DNA of 9,815 bases from an uncultured Gemmataceae bacterium. GTDB lineage: Bacteria; Planctomycetota; Planctomycetia; Gemmatales; Gemmataceae. Below are positions 1 through 6,937 of this stretch, one piece after another. Below the pieces are notes generated by a model that saw nothing but the letters and a program-made list of their open reading frames with translations, searched no databases and was not told the origin of the DNA. Position 1 is the first letter of the stretch, and every line of letters begins with the position of its first letter. Where the stretch lies: contig CAKZUU010000465.1 of NCBI GenBank assembly GCA_937922175.1, positions 1 to 9,815 of the forward strand, read 5' to 3'. The position numbers and the translations under genes are program-made.

Positions 1-153
1 TGTGGTGGTCACGACCGGGCGCACCAGCATGGCCCCGGCTGTGGGCACGAAACAGTTCCGCACGGCGATCACGTCGATTATCTCGTCGATGGGCACTTGC
101 ACCATCCTCACGGCGAACATTGCGACGACCACGGTCGAATCGAGACCACGTAA
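1..153 (+). CDS. Histidine-rich small metal-binding protein, C-terminal part (partial at window edge)
   Basis: Frame 1 is open from the window edge to a TAA at 151-153 and encodes 50 residues; the start lies outside the window. Twelve of the 50 residues are His and three are Cys, with many Asp and Gly. The motifs are CGHETVPHGDH (residues 14-24), VDYLVDGHLHHPHG (25-38) and EHCDDHG (39-45). Such composition cannot easily arise by chance. It matches from memory a family of short bacterial proteins with a CGH..HGDHVDYL.DGHLHHPHG core, often annotated vaguely as zinc-transport related or hypothetical. The likely role is binding of zinc or a similar metal in the cytosol, which is inferred from composition only. 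The overlapping frame starting at base 2 lacks this pattern and is judged a shadow. The end with no TM segment suggests a soluble protein. Whether a metal transporter or metal-responsive regulator lies upstream cannot be seen. Confidence 0.75.
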   Translation, partial: CGGHDRAHQHGPGCGHETVPHGDHVDYLVDGHLHHPHGEHCDDHGRIETT

Positions 154-252
154 AACATCCTCCTTGGGGCCAGGAAACGGCAAGCAGTCCGATGCCTCTA
201 CTTGCCCAGACTTGTCTTTTTGGTAACGGCCCGGACATATTCCTCCACCGAC

Positions 253-281
253 TTGAACCGCCCCTGAATTGCGGCTACACT
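253..281 (+). promoter_or_regulatory. Candidate sigma70-type promoter for the first DUF1501 gene
   Basis: A TTGAAC box (253-258) and a TACACT box (276-281) are separated by 17 bases; each matches the consensus at four of six positions. Transcription would begin near 288, giving a leader of about 65 bases before the ATG at 353. An 8-base palindrome ACGTACGT (288-295) lies at the predicted start point, and a short 5-bp inverted repeat (306-310 with 319-323) lies in the leader. The same TTGAAY-17-TACAMY arrangement is seen in front of the tRNA gene in this window, which adds a little support. The rest of the 154-352 gap shows nothing else I can support. Confidence 0.35.
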
Positions 282-352
282 CGGAAAACGTACGTGTGGA
301 ATACACCACCCGATTCGAGGTGGATTGGAATCCTTAGCATTGAAGTGTCATC

Positions 353-2437
353 ATGGCGAAATCCGCCCTTCCGAAGGATGCCCGGTGGGATCATCTGCCC
401 ACTCGACGCGAAGTCTTGTGTGTGGGTGGATTGACCACCCTCAGTGTTACGTTGCCGCAGGTTCTGGCTCCGACTTCCCGAGTGATGGCTGCTCCGAACC
501 ACCTGTCGCGGGAGATGGGCGCGACCTTTGGCCGGGCCAAAAACTGTATTTTCTTATGGCTTCAAGGCGGTCCGCCCCAGCACGAGACGTTTGACCCCAA
601 ACCGGCCGCACCGGTGGACATTCGCGGCCCCTTCAGGCCGATTGCCACCACCGTGCCGGGTGTGCATTTTTGCGAGCTGTTACCGCGCACCGCCCGACAT
701 GCTCACCAGCTTGCGATCGTCCGATCCCTCGCGACGCGAGACGATAATCATGACGTCAGTGGCTATTGGCTCTTGACGGGTTATCCCTATGGCCCCGGCA
801 GCGCCCGGCAGATCAAGCCGACGGATTGGCCCTATTTCGGCTCAATCGTCAAGATGCTCCGTCCCAGTCAGAAAATGCCGGCGCTGACCAGCGTTTGGAT
901 TCCTGACGTGATGCGGTTGAACGACAACGTCCAACCCGCCGGACAGACGGCCGGCTTTCTAGGGAAACTCTGGGAGCCGGAGCGCTTCGTTGGCGACCCG
1001 GCTTCACTGGAGTATCACATCGACGGTCTGGGCATTCACGGCGACATGACCAAAGATCGGCTCGAGAATCGCCGACTCTTACTGGAGCAGATGAACCGAG
1101 CCCCGATGGGCGACACCGGTGATGCCGGGAAAGCTTGGGATCGGTTATCAGCACAGGCGTTTGATCTGATTACTTCCGGGGCGGCCCGAGCAGCGTTTGA
1201 CTTGACGAAAGAATCGGATCGAACACGCGACCGCTATGGTCGATACACATGGGGTCAATCGTGTTTGTTGGCACGTCGGCTGATCGAGGCCGGAGTGCGG
1301 CTGGTCCATGTGAACTGGCCACGGGAGCCAGGTGATTCGGCGGTGGACAATCCGTTGTGGGACACCCACGCCCAGAATGCGGACCGGCTGCAAGATTGTC
1401 TGTGCCCGATGTTCGACGTGACCTTCGATGCCCTGATGACCGATTTGGAGGAGCGCGGGCTGCTGGCGGAGACCTTGGTGGTCGTGGTCGGCGAGTTTGG
1501 TCGAACTCCGCGAATCAATCAGGTCGGCGGGCGGGATCATTGGGGACATTGTTTTTGTGCTGCCTTTGCTGGGGCTGGAATTCGCGGTGGCACCGTCGTC
1601 GGTGCCAGCGATAAAAACGGTGCCTATCCGATCTCCGAACCGATCACCGGCAGTGATTTTGCCGCGACCCTTTTCCACTTGCTAGGCATCGATCCCGGTG
1701 GCATGTTCTACGACAAGGCCAACCGACCTCATCCCATCTGCAAAGGTCAACCCATCGTGGGAATCTTGGGCGATCCTCAGCCGATCCAATTGAGAGTTCC
1801 CGAGGGCGATGTTTCTCTCGTTCCTCCCTACGATACGCGCTTGTTGCTCGACACCGACTTCGCCTCCACCAAATCTCTCCTTGCGTGTTCTCCACCGTCG
1901 CGCGAAAAAGGCTGGAGAGCTTGGCCGTTGGAAGGCCATTTTCAAGTCTTCAAAGAGAAGGAGGGAATCTTCATCGGCTGGCGCACGGACGGTACCATCG
2001 CCGAGGGGGAAACCGCAGTCCTCTCCCAGGAAATTCGCAATGCCCGCGGCGGAAACTATACTTTCTCGGTTGAGGCGACAGGAGTCGCTGACCATCTCGA
2101 CCTGTTTGAGCGAAATTTCTCAGGACATTTCGAATGTCGGCTCTCTCTGATCCGATATCGCGACATGAAGAAAGATCCCCGCGAGGCGGTCGACCTTGGA
2201 AGCACCGTATTCCAGCCCGTTTGGGGCAAAAAAAAGACGTTTATTGTCGATCGGTTTCTCGGCTCTCGCGGCGGCGGCAACAACTTTCCCATCGGGAATG
2301 GCTTGGGTGTCTTGCTGACGATTCGGAAGAAATCTCCCGGTTCCCTTCAAACGCCGGGTCGTGCCGGACTCCTGGTTCATGCGGTGCAAATCGAGTTCAG
2401 CCCGGTTCCGCGGGATGACACAAACGACTTGCTTTGA
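353..2437 (+). CDS. DUF1501 protein with Tat-like N-terminus and long C-terminal extension
   Basis: This 694-residue protein belongs to DUF1501, a family with an alkaline-phosphatase/sulfatase-like fold that is abundant in planctomycetes; the substrate is not known. A twin-arginine motif, TRREVLCVGG (17-26), followed by a hydrophobic stretch suggests Tat export. Core motifs are LWLQGGPPQHETFDP (68-82), DRYGRYTWGQS (293-303), WDTH (336-339), GEFGRTPRIN (380-389), GGRDHWGH (392-399) and FHLLGIDP (441-448). These conserved Asp, His and Glu positions resemble metal-binding sites of the superfamily, which is an inference. The usual domain ends near residue 473. About 220 more residues follow, rich in alternating hydrophobic residues and Gly, with stretches such as GNYTFSVEATG (567-577), and probably form a beta-sandwich. 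Family members are commonly 400-500 residues. The ATG at 353 keeps the Tat motif near the N-terminus; the ribosome-binding site is weak. No DUF1549/DUF1553 cytochrome-type partner gene, often found next to DUF1501 genes, is present. Confidence 0.95.
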   Translation: MAKSALPKDARWDHLPTRREVLCVGGLTTLSVTLPQVLAPTSRVMAAPNHLSREMGATFGRAKNCIFLWLQGGPPQHETFDPKPAAPVDIRGPFRPIATTVPGVHFCELLPRTARHAHQLAIVRSLATRDDNHDVSGYWLLTGYPYGPGSARQIKPTDWPYFGSIVKMLRPSQKMPALTSVWIPDVMRLNDNVQPAGQTAGFLGKLWEPERFVGDPASLEYHIDGLGIHGDMTKDRLENRRLLLEQMNRAPMGDTGDAGKAWDRLSAQAFDLITSGAARAAFDLTKESDRTRDRYGRYTWGQSCLLARRLIEAGVRLVHVNWPREPGDSAVDNPLWDTHAQNADRLQDCLCPMFDVTFDALMTDLEERGLLAETLVVVVGEFGRTPRINQVGGRDHWGHCFCAAFAGAGIRGGTVVGASDKNGAYPISEPITGSDFAATLFHLLGIDPGGMFYDKANRPHPICKGQPIVGILGDPQPIQLRVPEGDVSLVPPYDTRLLLDTDFASTKSLLACSPPSREKGWRAWPLEGHFQVFKEKEGIFIGWRTDGTIAEGETAVLSQEIRNARGGNYTFSVEATGVADHLDLFERNFSGHFECRLSLIRYRDMKKDPREAVDLGSTVFQPVWGKKKTFIVDRFLGSRGGGNNFPIGNGLGVLLTIRKKSPGSLQTPGRAGLLVHAVQIEFSPVPRDDTNDLL

Positions 2438-2494
2438 ATCAAATCCGGTGCAACGAGTTCAGGTGTTCGCGGCTCCACCGGGGCGGAAAGAAAG

Positions 2495-2583
2495 CGGAGA
2501 GGGCGGGATTCGAACCCGCGGTGAGGTTTGACCCCCACACGGCATTTCCAGTGCCGCACAATCGACCACTCTGTCACCTCTCC
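2495..2583 (-). tRNA. tRNA-Ser, anticodon GGA
   Basis: Read on the minus strand, the gene folds into a complete class II cloverleaf of 89 bases. The acceptor stem is GGAGAGG (from 2583) with CCTCTCC (ending at 2496), followed by discriminator G. The D stem is ACA/TGT around a GAGTGGTCGAT loop. The anticodon stem CGGCA/TGCCG encloses the loop CTGGAAA, giving anticodon GGA for UCC and UCU codons. A long variable arm, GTGGGG pairing with CCTCAC with one G-U, is the hallmark of serine tRNAs. The T arm is GCGGG-TTCGAAT-CCCGC. No CCA is encoded, so the 3' end must be added by the nucleotidyltransferase. The gene stands alone and antisense to the spacer after the first DUF1501 gene. Downstream on its own strand are a T-rich run and a weak stem (2445-2450 with 2476-2481) that might end transcription. 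Confidence 0.97.
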
Positions 2584-2593
2584 GGTGCCCTAT

Positions 2594-2622
2594 GTTGTAC
2601 CGGCCGAACCGGGTACATTCAA
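2594..2622 (-). promoter_or_regulatory. Candidate promoter of the tRNA-Ser gene
   Basis: On the minus strand a TTGAAT box (2617-2622) and a TACAAC box (2594-2599) are separated by 17 bases. Each matches the sigma70 consensus at four of six positions. Transcription would start about 4-5 bases before the mature tRNA 5' end at 2583. The spacer is a near-palindrome (GTACCGG against CCGGGTAC, one bulge). No other close -35/-10 pair is visible just upstream of the tRNA. Confidence 0.4.
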
Positions 2623-2666
2623 CGGGTCGATTGGATCACCGCCGCAGGTCCACTGTCAGCACCCTC

Positions 2667-2705
2667 ACCCGAGCCAAGGGGGATAAATCTCCGCTTGGCT
2701 CGGGT
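2667..2705 (-). terminator. Strong hairpin between the second DUF1501 gene and tRNA-Ser, probable terminator
   Basis: A perfect 12-bp inverted repeat, ACCCGAGCCAAG (2667-2678) and CTTGGCTCGGGT (2694-2705), encloses a 15-base loop. Most of the loop can pair further (GGGGA with TCTCC, one G-U). The hairpin lies 55 bases after the stop codon of the minus-strand DUF1501 gene and just upstream of the tRNA promoter. It is therefore well placed to keep read-through out of the tRNA. No U-tract follows on the minus strand; on the plus strand a short CCATTTTG follows, so it could also act on plus-strand transcripts. The stem is clear; the terminator function is inferred. Confidence 0.55.
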
Positions 2706-2759
2706 CCATTTTGTCCGTGAACGATGGCCCTAAGGTTGCGTCGACTCACTTACCCCTGG

Positions 2760-4130
2760 TTACAAAAGTTCGGCAATCGGAGTGGGATCATCGAGCACGG
2801 GTGTGGGCCGACCACTCGGATCGAGCAAATGAATTTTCGGATCAATCCCCAAGACATGGTAAATGGTCGCATGCAATTGCGAAGGACTGATGGGACGGGA
2901 AATCGGCCTGTGTCCGAGCCGATCGGTCGCCCCGACAATTTGTCCACCTTTGACACCCCCTCCGCCAATCAGGCAAAACATGGCTTCGCCCCAATGGTCG
3001 CGTCCCGGCGTCCCCATACTGCGGGGCGGGCCGCCGTTGCCGCCATCATTCATCTTCGGCGTTCGGCTGAATTCGCCGCACATCACGACAAGCGTGGTCT
3101 CCAGCAATCCGCGGGCATCCAGGTCCTCGAACAAAGCCGACACGAGGTCATCGACCTGCGGCAGGTAACGCTCCATACCTGCCTGCAAATCCCAATGGTG
3201 ATCCCATCCCCCCAAGAGAACCGTGACAAAGGTCACTCCTGCTTCGACGAGTCGTCGAGCCAAAAGCGTGCTCTGCCCCCAATGCGTTCGACCATAACGA
3301 TCGCGCAGCCGGGGATCTTCTCGCGACAGGTCGAAGGCGCGACGGGCCAACGGGCCGCTCACAAACTCAAATGCTTCTTGCTCGAAGCGATCCATCGCTT
3401 CGACGATCCCCATCCGATCGAAGGCTCGGCGGGCCGTGTCGAAATGCTTGGTCAACGTCCGACGATCTTCCAATCGCTCGATGGTCAACCCTTGGCCGAG
3501 ATTGAAACTCGACACGCTGTAGCCCGGGGCGTTGGGATCTCCGCCGGGAGCGAAGGGGTTATGTTGGGCACCGAGCATATGTCCGCCGAAATAGCCGGGA
3601 TTCTGACCAACACTGGCTGCATACGGCACCCCGACGTAGCCCGGCACGCCTCTTTTTCGAGCCCCGAGTTCGCGATGCACGATCGCACCGATGCCCGGGA
3701 AGCGTTGATCGATAGCAGCGCTGCCGACACCCATGTCTTTGGCGGTCAAGATGCGATGCGCCCCCGCAAAATGGTCGCCGGTGTGGTGGCACAATGAGCG
3801 GATGATCGAAAACTTGTCCGTGATCCGTGCCTGCTTCGGGAACAACTCGCTGATCTGAATGCCCGGAACTTTGGTGCGGATCGGCCGCCAAATGCCCCGA
3901 TACTCTTCGGGAGCTTCCGGCTTCATGTCGTATAGATCCATATGGCTTGGCCCGCCATCCAGCCACAACAGAATCACCGACGTGTTTTTACTCGTCGCTG
4001 AATCATGCTTGGCACGCAAGATCTGCGGCAGGCTCACCGATGCCATGCCCGCGATGCCCACTTGAAGGAAATGACGACGTGTCAGACCATCACAATAACC
4101 CGAAATCGGGCCGAGATTCAGGCGGAACAT
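2760..4130 (-). CDS. DUF1501 protein of standard length, Tat-like signal
   Basis: This 456-residue protein belongs to the DUF1501 family (alkaline-phosphatase/sulfatase-like superfamily, substrate unknown). The N-terminus carries a clear twin-arginine motif TRRHFLQVG (17-25) followed by GIAGMASVSLPQILRA, so export through Tat is likely. Core motifs are LLWLDGGPSHMDLYD (54-68), DRYGRTHWGQS (277-287), GGWDHHWDLQ (307-316), GEFSRTPKMN (352-361), GRDHWGEAMF (376-385) and YHVLGIDP (424-431). It ends where the catalytic-type domain normally ends and has no C-terminal extension, unlike its paralogue at 353-2437. The ATG at 4130 is preceded by GAGGA (4137-4141) with a 6-base gap, a good ribosome-binding site, and keeps the Tat signal intact. 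The gene is transcribed away from the ABC operon and toward the tRNA. The long plus-strand frames across it are shadows. Its exact job is unknown; no DUF1549/DUF1553 partner adjoins it. Confidence 0.97.
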   Translation of the reverse strand: MFRLNLGPISGYCDGLTRRHFLQVGIAGMASVSLPQILRAKHDSATSKNTSVILLWLDGGPSHMDLYDMKPEAPEEYRGIWRPIRTKVPGIQISELFPKQARITDKFSIIRSLCHHTGDHFAGAHRILTAKDMGVGSAAIDQRFPGIGAIVHRELGARKRGVPGYVGVPYAASVGQNPGYFGGHMLGAQHNPFAPGGDPNAPGYSVSSFNLGQGLTIERLEDRRTLTKHFDTARRAFDRMGIVEAMDRFEQEAFEFVSGPLARRAFDLSREDPRLRDRYGRTHWGQSTLLARRLVEAGVTFVTVLLGGWDHHWDLQAGMERYLPQVDDLVSALFEDLDARGLLETTLVVMCGEFSRTPKMNDGGNGGPPRSMGTPGRDHWGEAMFCLIGGGGVKGGQIVGATDRLGHRPISRPISPSQLHATIYHVLGIDPKIHLLDPSGRPTPVLDDPTPIAELL

Positions 4131-4485
4131 GCTTTATCCTCGAAATCAAACGAGGCAGGCAGGATCAGGAGGGAGCGATCAAAGTCGCCGTTACCCAGGT
4201 GGGAACAGCCAGGACCGCCACGCCTTGGCACGAACCCGGCTGCTGCCAGCAGTGTAACACTCCGTCGGCTCGTCGTCCAGACCAAGACAGCCAAAATCGC
4301 TGTCACCGTCAGCCCCGCTCCCCGCGACGACGCTCATCAGAGCCACCGTTCATCGAGACCGTTTCGAATTGCTGACGGATGGGTCCCTGTGATTGTGTGG
4401 TCGATTGAACGTAAGATGGTGGCAGGGTAGTGATCGGTCTCCTTCGTTCGGTTGCGGATGGCGCGGCCTTCCAAGCGAGGATTTC
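4131..4485. other. 355-base divergent intergenic region with three small symmetric elements
   Basis: This gap separates the minus-strand DUF1501 gene from the plus-strand ABC operon, so it should hold both promoters. It contains an 11-base palindrome AGTGTAACACT (4251-4261), an overlapping CTGCTG-C-CAGCAG (4240-4252), and GACAGC/GCTGTC arms (4286-4291 with 4299-4304). These cluster on the DUF1501 side and could be operator sites, which is a guess. A 62-codon GTG-initiated frame (4118-4306, minus) overlaps the DUF1501 start; I do not accept it as a gene (see findings). No other gene, RNA or repeat is visible. Confidence 0.5.
4405..4433 (+). promoter_or_regulatory. Weak candidate promoter for the ABC exporter operon
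   Basis: A TTGAAC box (4405-4410) stands 17 bases before TAGTGA (4428-4433). The -35 box is like those of the tRNA and first DUF1501 gene, but the -10 box is poor. It would give a leader of about 45 bases before the ATG at 4486. An alternative -10-like TAAGAT lies at 4412-4417. No better pair is visible between 4310 and 4485. Confidence 0.25.
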
Positions 4486-5250
4486 ATGAGCCTGAGCATG
4501 GAGGATTTTCACAAGTACTATGGCGAAACCCATGCCGTGGCAGGCCTTTCCTTCACGGTTTCTCCCGGGACGATCTTGGGTCTGGTCGGTCCGAATGGAG
4601 CGGGCAAAACGACGACGATGCGGGCTTTGGCGGGAATCATCGTCCCGACGCGCGGCCGACTCGCGATCGATGGACACGATCTTCGCCGAGAGCCGATCCT
4701 CGCCAAAGCGGCTTTGGCCTACATTCCAGATGAACCGCGGTTGTTCGACCAATTGACCATTTGGGAACATCTGCAATTCATCGCGGCGGCTTATCGTCTC
4801 ACTTATTGGGAGCCTCACGCGGAAAAACTCTTACAGACCTTCGATCTCACCGAAAAGCGGGATAGCCCCTGCAGCGACCTGTCGCGCGGCATGAGGCAAA
4901 AAGTGGCCATCTGCTGCGGATATCTGCACGAGCCGAAAGCCATCATGATGGACGAACCCCTCACGGGCTTGGATCCCTATGGAATCCGGACGATCAAGGA
5001 ATCGATCCGTCAGCGCGCCGCCGCTGGGGCCGCCGTCATGATCAGTTCGCACCTTCTCACTCTCGTGGAAGATCTGTGCACGGCGGTGTTGATCCTGCAC
5101 CGTGGCCGACAGGTTCTGCATGCCGACATGGAGGCGTTACGGCGTCGAGCGGCCGAGGATGGCCGACGCGAAACTCTCGAGGAGATGTTCTTCCGTCTGA
5201 CGGGTCCCGACACCCCAGCGTCCCCAGTGGAGGCGGAAAGCGAATCATGA
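4486..5250 (+). CDS. ABC transporter ATP-binding protein
   Basis: This 254-residue cytosolic ATPase would drive the membrane protein encoded next to it. Walker A is GPNGAGKT (35-42), followed by TTMRALAG. The segment YIPDEPRLFDQLT (79-91) stands where the Q-loop lies. The signature is LSRGMRQK (132-139), a variant of LSGGQ. Walker B and D-loop are AIMMDEPLTGLDP (152-164), and the switch His is H189 in ISSHL. The variant signature and the PDEP segment are common in ATPases of ABC-2-like exporters (EcsA/CcmA-like), so the protein should be active. I start it at ATG 4486 rather than at the upstream TTG because GAGG (4477-4480) sits 5 bases before it and family similarity begins just after; ATG 4498 is a second option. 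The C-terminal 20 residues are acidic and Pro-rich. The stop overlaps the permease start, so the two are translationally coupled. The substrate is unknown. Confidence 0.95.
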   Translation: MSLSMEDFHKYYGETHAVAGLSFTVSPGTILGLVGPNGAGKTTTMRALAGIIVPTRGRLAIDGHDLRREPILAKAALAYIPDEPRLFDQLTIWEHLQFIAAAYRLTYWEPHAEKLLQTFDLTEKRDSPCSDLSRGMRQKVAICCGYLHEPKAIMMDEPLTGLDPYGIRTIKESIRQRAAAGAAVMISSHLLTLVEDLCTAVLILHRGRQVLHADMEALRRRAAEDGRRETLEEMFFRLTGPDTPASPVEAESES

Positions 5251-6914
5251 ATCGCGCTTTGTGGCTACTCATCGGTCTCCGCTTCCGCGCCTGGTTTCGC
5301 CGCCTCGGCGCGAATCTGCAGCGACCCCGAGGAATTCTGCTGACCTTCTTGGTCGGAGCGCTCATGCTCGTCTGGTTTGGCACGCTCGTTTTCCAGGCCA
5401 TCATGGTGTCGCAGAAGCCGCTGACCGCCACCGGCAGTGCATGGCTGGAGAGATTGGGGCCCTTTCTACTGCTGTTGTATTGTGCGTGGTCAGTGATCGG
5501 CAGTCCGAACCAAAGTCCGGTTCAATTCACTCTGCCCGAGGTCCAGTTCCTTTTTGCCGGGCCGTTCTTGCGTCGGCAAATTCTCATTTACAAAATGCTG
5601 TCACACAGTCTTTTGACGATTCCCCTCGCCTTTTTCATCTCGCTGGCCGCTCGATCGGTGATGGGGACATGGCTAGGCGGTTGGTTGGGCACCGTGCTGA
5701 TTTTGAACTTCGTTCAACTGTTCTCGGCAGCATTGTCGCTCTTGGCTCATTCCCTGGAGCAGCAAGCGTACTCGAAATTTCGGCAAGTCGTCTTGTGGAG
5801 TATCCTGCTTGGATTGGTGGGTAGTGCAGCTTACGGTTGGTGGGCCGGCAGCGGCTTGCAACAGCCCCATGTCGTGCTCGAACGATGGGAGAACAGCCCC
5901 GTCTTGCAATATGGATTGCTCCCCTTACGCTCGTTTTTCAGAGTGATCGCTTCCCGGGAATTCGATGCAGCATTTTTCGGCCACCTGCTCCTTGCTCTCG
6001 GAGTCGAGGCCGTTCTGGTCATCGTTGTGGTGCGACTCGACACGCACTATTTTGAGACGGCTGCCCAGGCGGCGGAGCGGCGCGCAGCGATGCTCGAGCG
6101 ACTACGCAGCGGCGGGCTGGCGAACGCTGGTGGGGGCACCCTCTTGAAGCAGCCGACCCGTCGACGGCGGCTACCCAATCCGCTCTGGCTCGTCGGAGTC
6201 GGGCCTCTCGTGTGGCGGCAGATCTTAGGAGCGATTCGCAGTCACCGTGTCTTCTTCGTGTTTGTGGTAGCGACTCTGATGTCCGTCGCCGGTCCGCTGC
6301 TCGTTCTCTTGAACAGCGGGAAGGCTGACACCCCTTCCACTCCTTGGTCCTTGGCGGGCATCGGGCTGATGATGTCGATGATGTTGAGTCAAACGGTCGC
6401 ATTCGATTTCCGCGCTGATTTAGATCGCCTGGAATTTCTCAAGACATTGCCATTATCCGCGTGGCAAATTGCCGTCGCACAACTGCTCGTGCCGACGCTG
6501 ATTCTCAGCGTTTATCAAACGACGATCACGGGAATCATCTACGTCATCTTCGGTCAAATTCGCTTCCTTCTCATCGCGGTCGCGGTTTTCTCTTGGCCGC
6601 TGAATTTCTCGCTCGTTGCCGTCGAGAACGGCTTCTTCCTGCTCTACCCGACCCGAATGGTTCCTGCCACGCCGGGTGACTTCTCTCACGCGTTTCGACA
6701 AATGCTTTTGATGATCGGTAAAATGTTGATTTTGAGTGCGATCGTCCTGCTCGCGTCAATCACTGGTACGATCGCCTTCGCGCTCTCTGGCGGATCTTGG
6801 GTCGTTTCCGGCGTGAGCGCTTACCTCCCGACGGCGATGGTCGCAGCGTTCACCGTTCCGTTTATCACCTGGGCCTTTGAACGATTCGATGTGGCACGCG
6901 ATACCCCGCCCTGA
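5247..6914 (+). CDS. ABC exporter membrane subunit (putative ABC_export family)
   Basis: This 555-residue integral membrane protein should form an exporter with the ATPase before it. Hydrophobic segments lie roughly at 30-52, 72-86, 118-137, 143-169, 181-199, 241-263, 333-356, 366-386, 408-435, 437-460, 487-513 and 524-545, about 12 helices in two halves. A charged cytosolic linker (264-312) contains an Ala/Glu/Arg-rich helix and the basic patch TRRRR (304-308). The segment FDFRADLDRLEFLKTLP (386-402) before the second half resembles a conserved motif of large ABC-2-like permeases; I recall the Pfam family ABC_export as the best fit but cannot confirm it here. The start is ATG 5247, which overlaps the ATPase stop in ATGA; the in-frame codons upstream lie inside the ATPase gene and are excluded. 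The length suits a full-size permease with both halves fused, so no second permease is needed. The substrate cannot be read from the sequence. The gene ends 23 bases before the convergent hemH end. Confidence 0.9.
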   Translation: MNRALWLLIGLRFRAWFRRLGANLQRPRGILLTFLVGALMLVWFGTLVFQAIMVSQKPLTATGSAWLERLGPFLLLLYCAWSVIGSPNQSPVQFTLPEVQFLFAGPFLRRQILIYKMLSHSLLTIPLAFFISLAARSVMGTWLGGWLGTVLILNFVQLFSAALSLLAHSLEQQAYSKFRQVVLWSILLGLVGSAAYGWWAGSGLQQPHVVLERWENSPVLQYGLLPLRSFFRVIASREFDAAFFGHLLLALGVEAVLVIVVVRLDTHYFETAAQAAERRAAMLERLRSGGLANAGGGTLLKQPTRRRRLPNPLWLVGVGPLVWRQILGAIRSHRVFFVFVVATLMSVAGPLLVLLNSGKADTPSTPWSLAGIGLMMSMMLSQTVAFDFRADLDRLEFLKTLPLSAWQIAVAQLLVPTLILSVYQTTITGIIYVIFGQIRFLLIAVAVFSWPLNFSLVAVENGFFLLYPTRMVPATPGDFSHAFRQMLLMIGKMLILSAIVLLASITGTIAFALSGGSWVVSGVSAYLPTAMVAAFTVPFITWAFERFDVARDTPP

Positions 6915-6937
6915 GATGAGATCGACCAAAGGCCGCA

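Noticed and set aside
2..226. Plus-strand 74-codon frame with an apparent start at the left edge
   Set aside because: The overlapping frame 1 encodes the His/Cys-rich metal-binding sequence, which is far more protein-like; this frame is its shadow.
1148..1678. Minus-strand 176-codon frame inside the first DUF1501 gene
   Set aside because: Antisense to conserved motifs GEFGRTP and GGRDHWGH; no domain and low-complexity composition typical of shadow frames.
2724..3797. Long plus-strand frame of 357 codons opposite the second DUF1501 gene
   Set aside because: It lies fully antisense to a gene with clear family motifs and shows no recognisable domain; it is a shadow of high GC codon use.
4309..4818. 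Minus-strand 169-codon frame across the ABC operon start
   Set aside because: Antisense to the Walker A region of the ATPase; no domain seen.
5076..5246. Upstream extension of the permease frame by 57 codons
   Set aside because: The stretch lies inside the ATPase gene and reads as non-hydrophobic low-quality sequence; the ATGA overlap at 5247 is the natural start.
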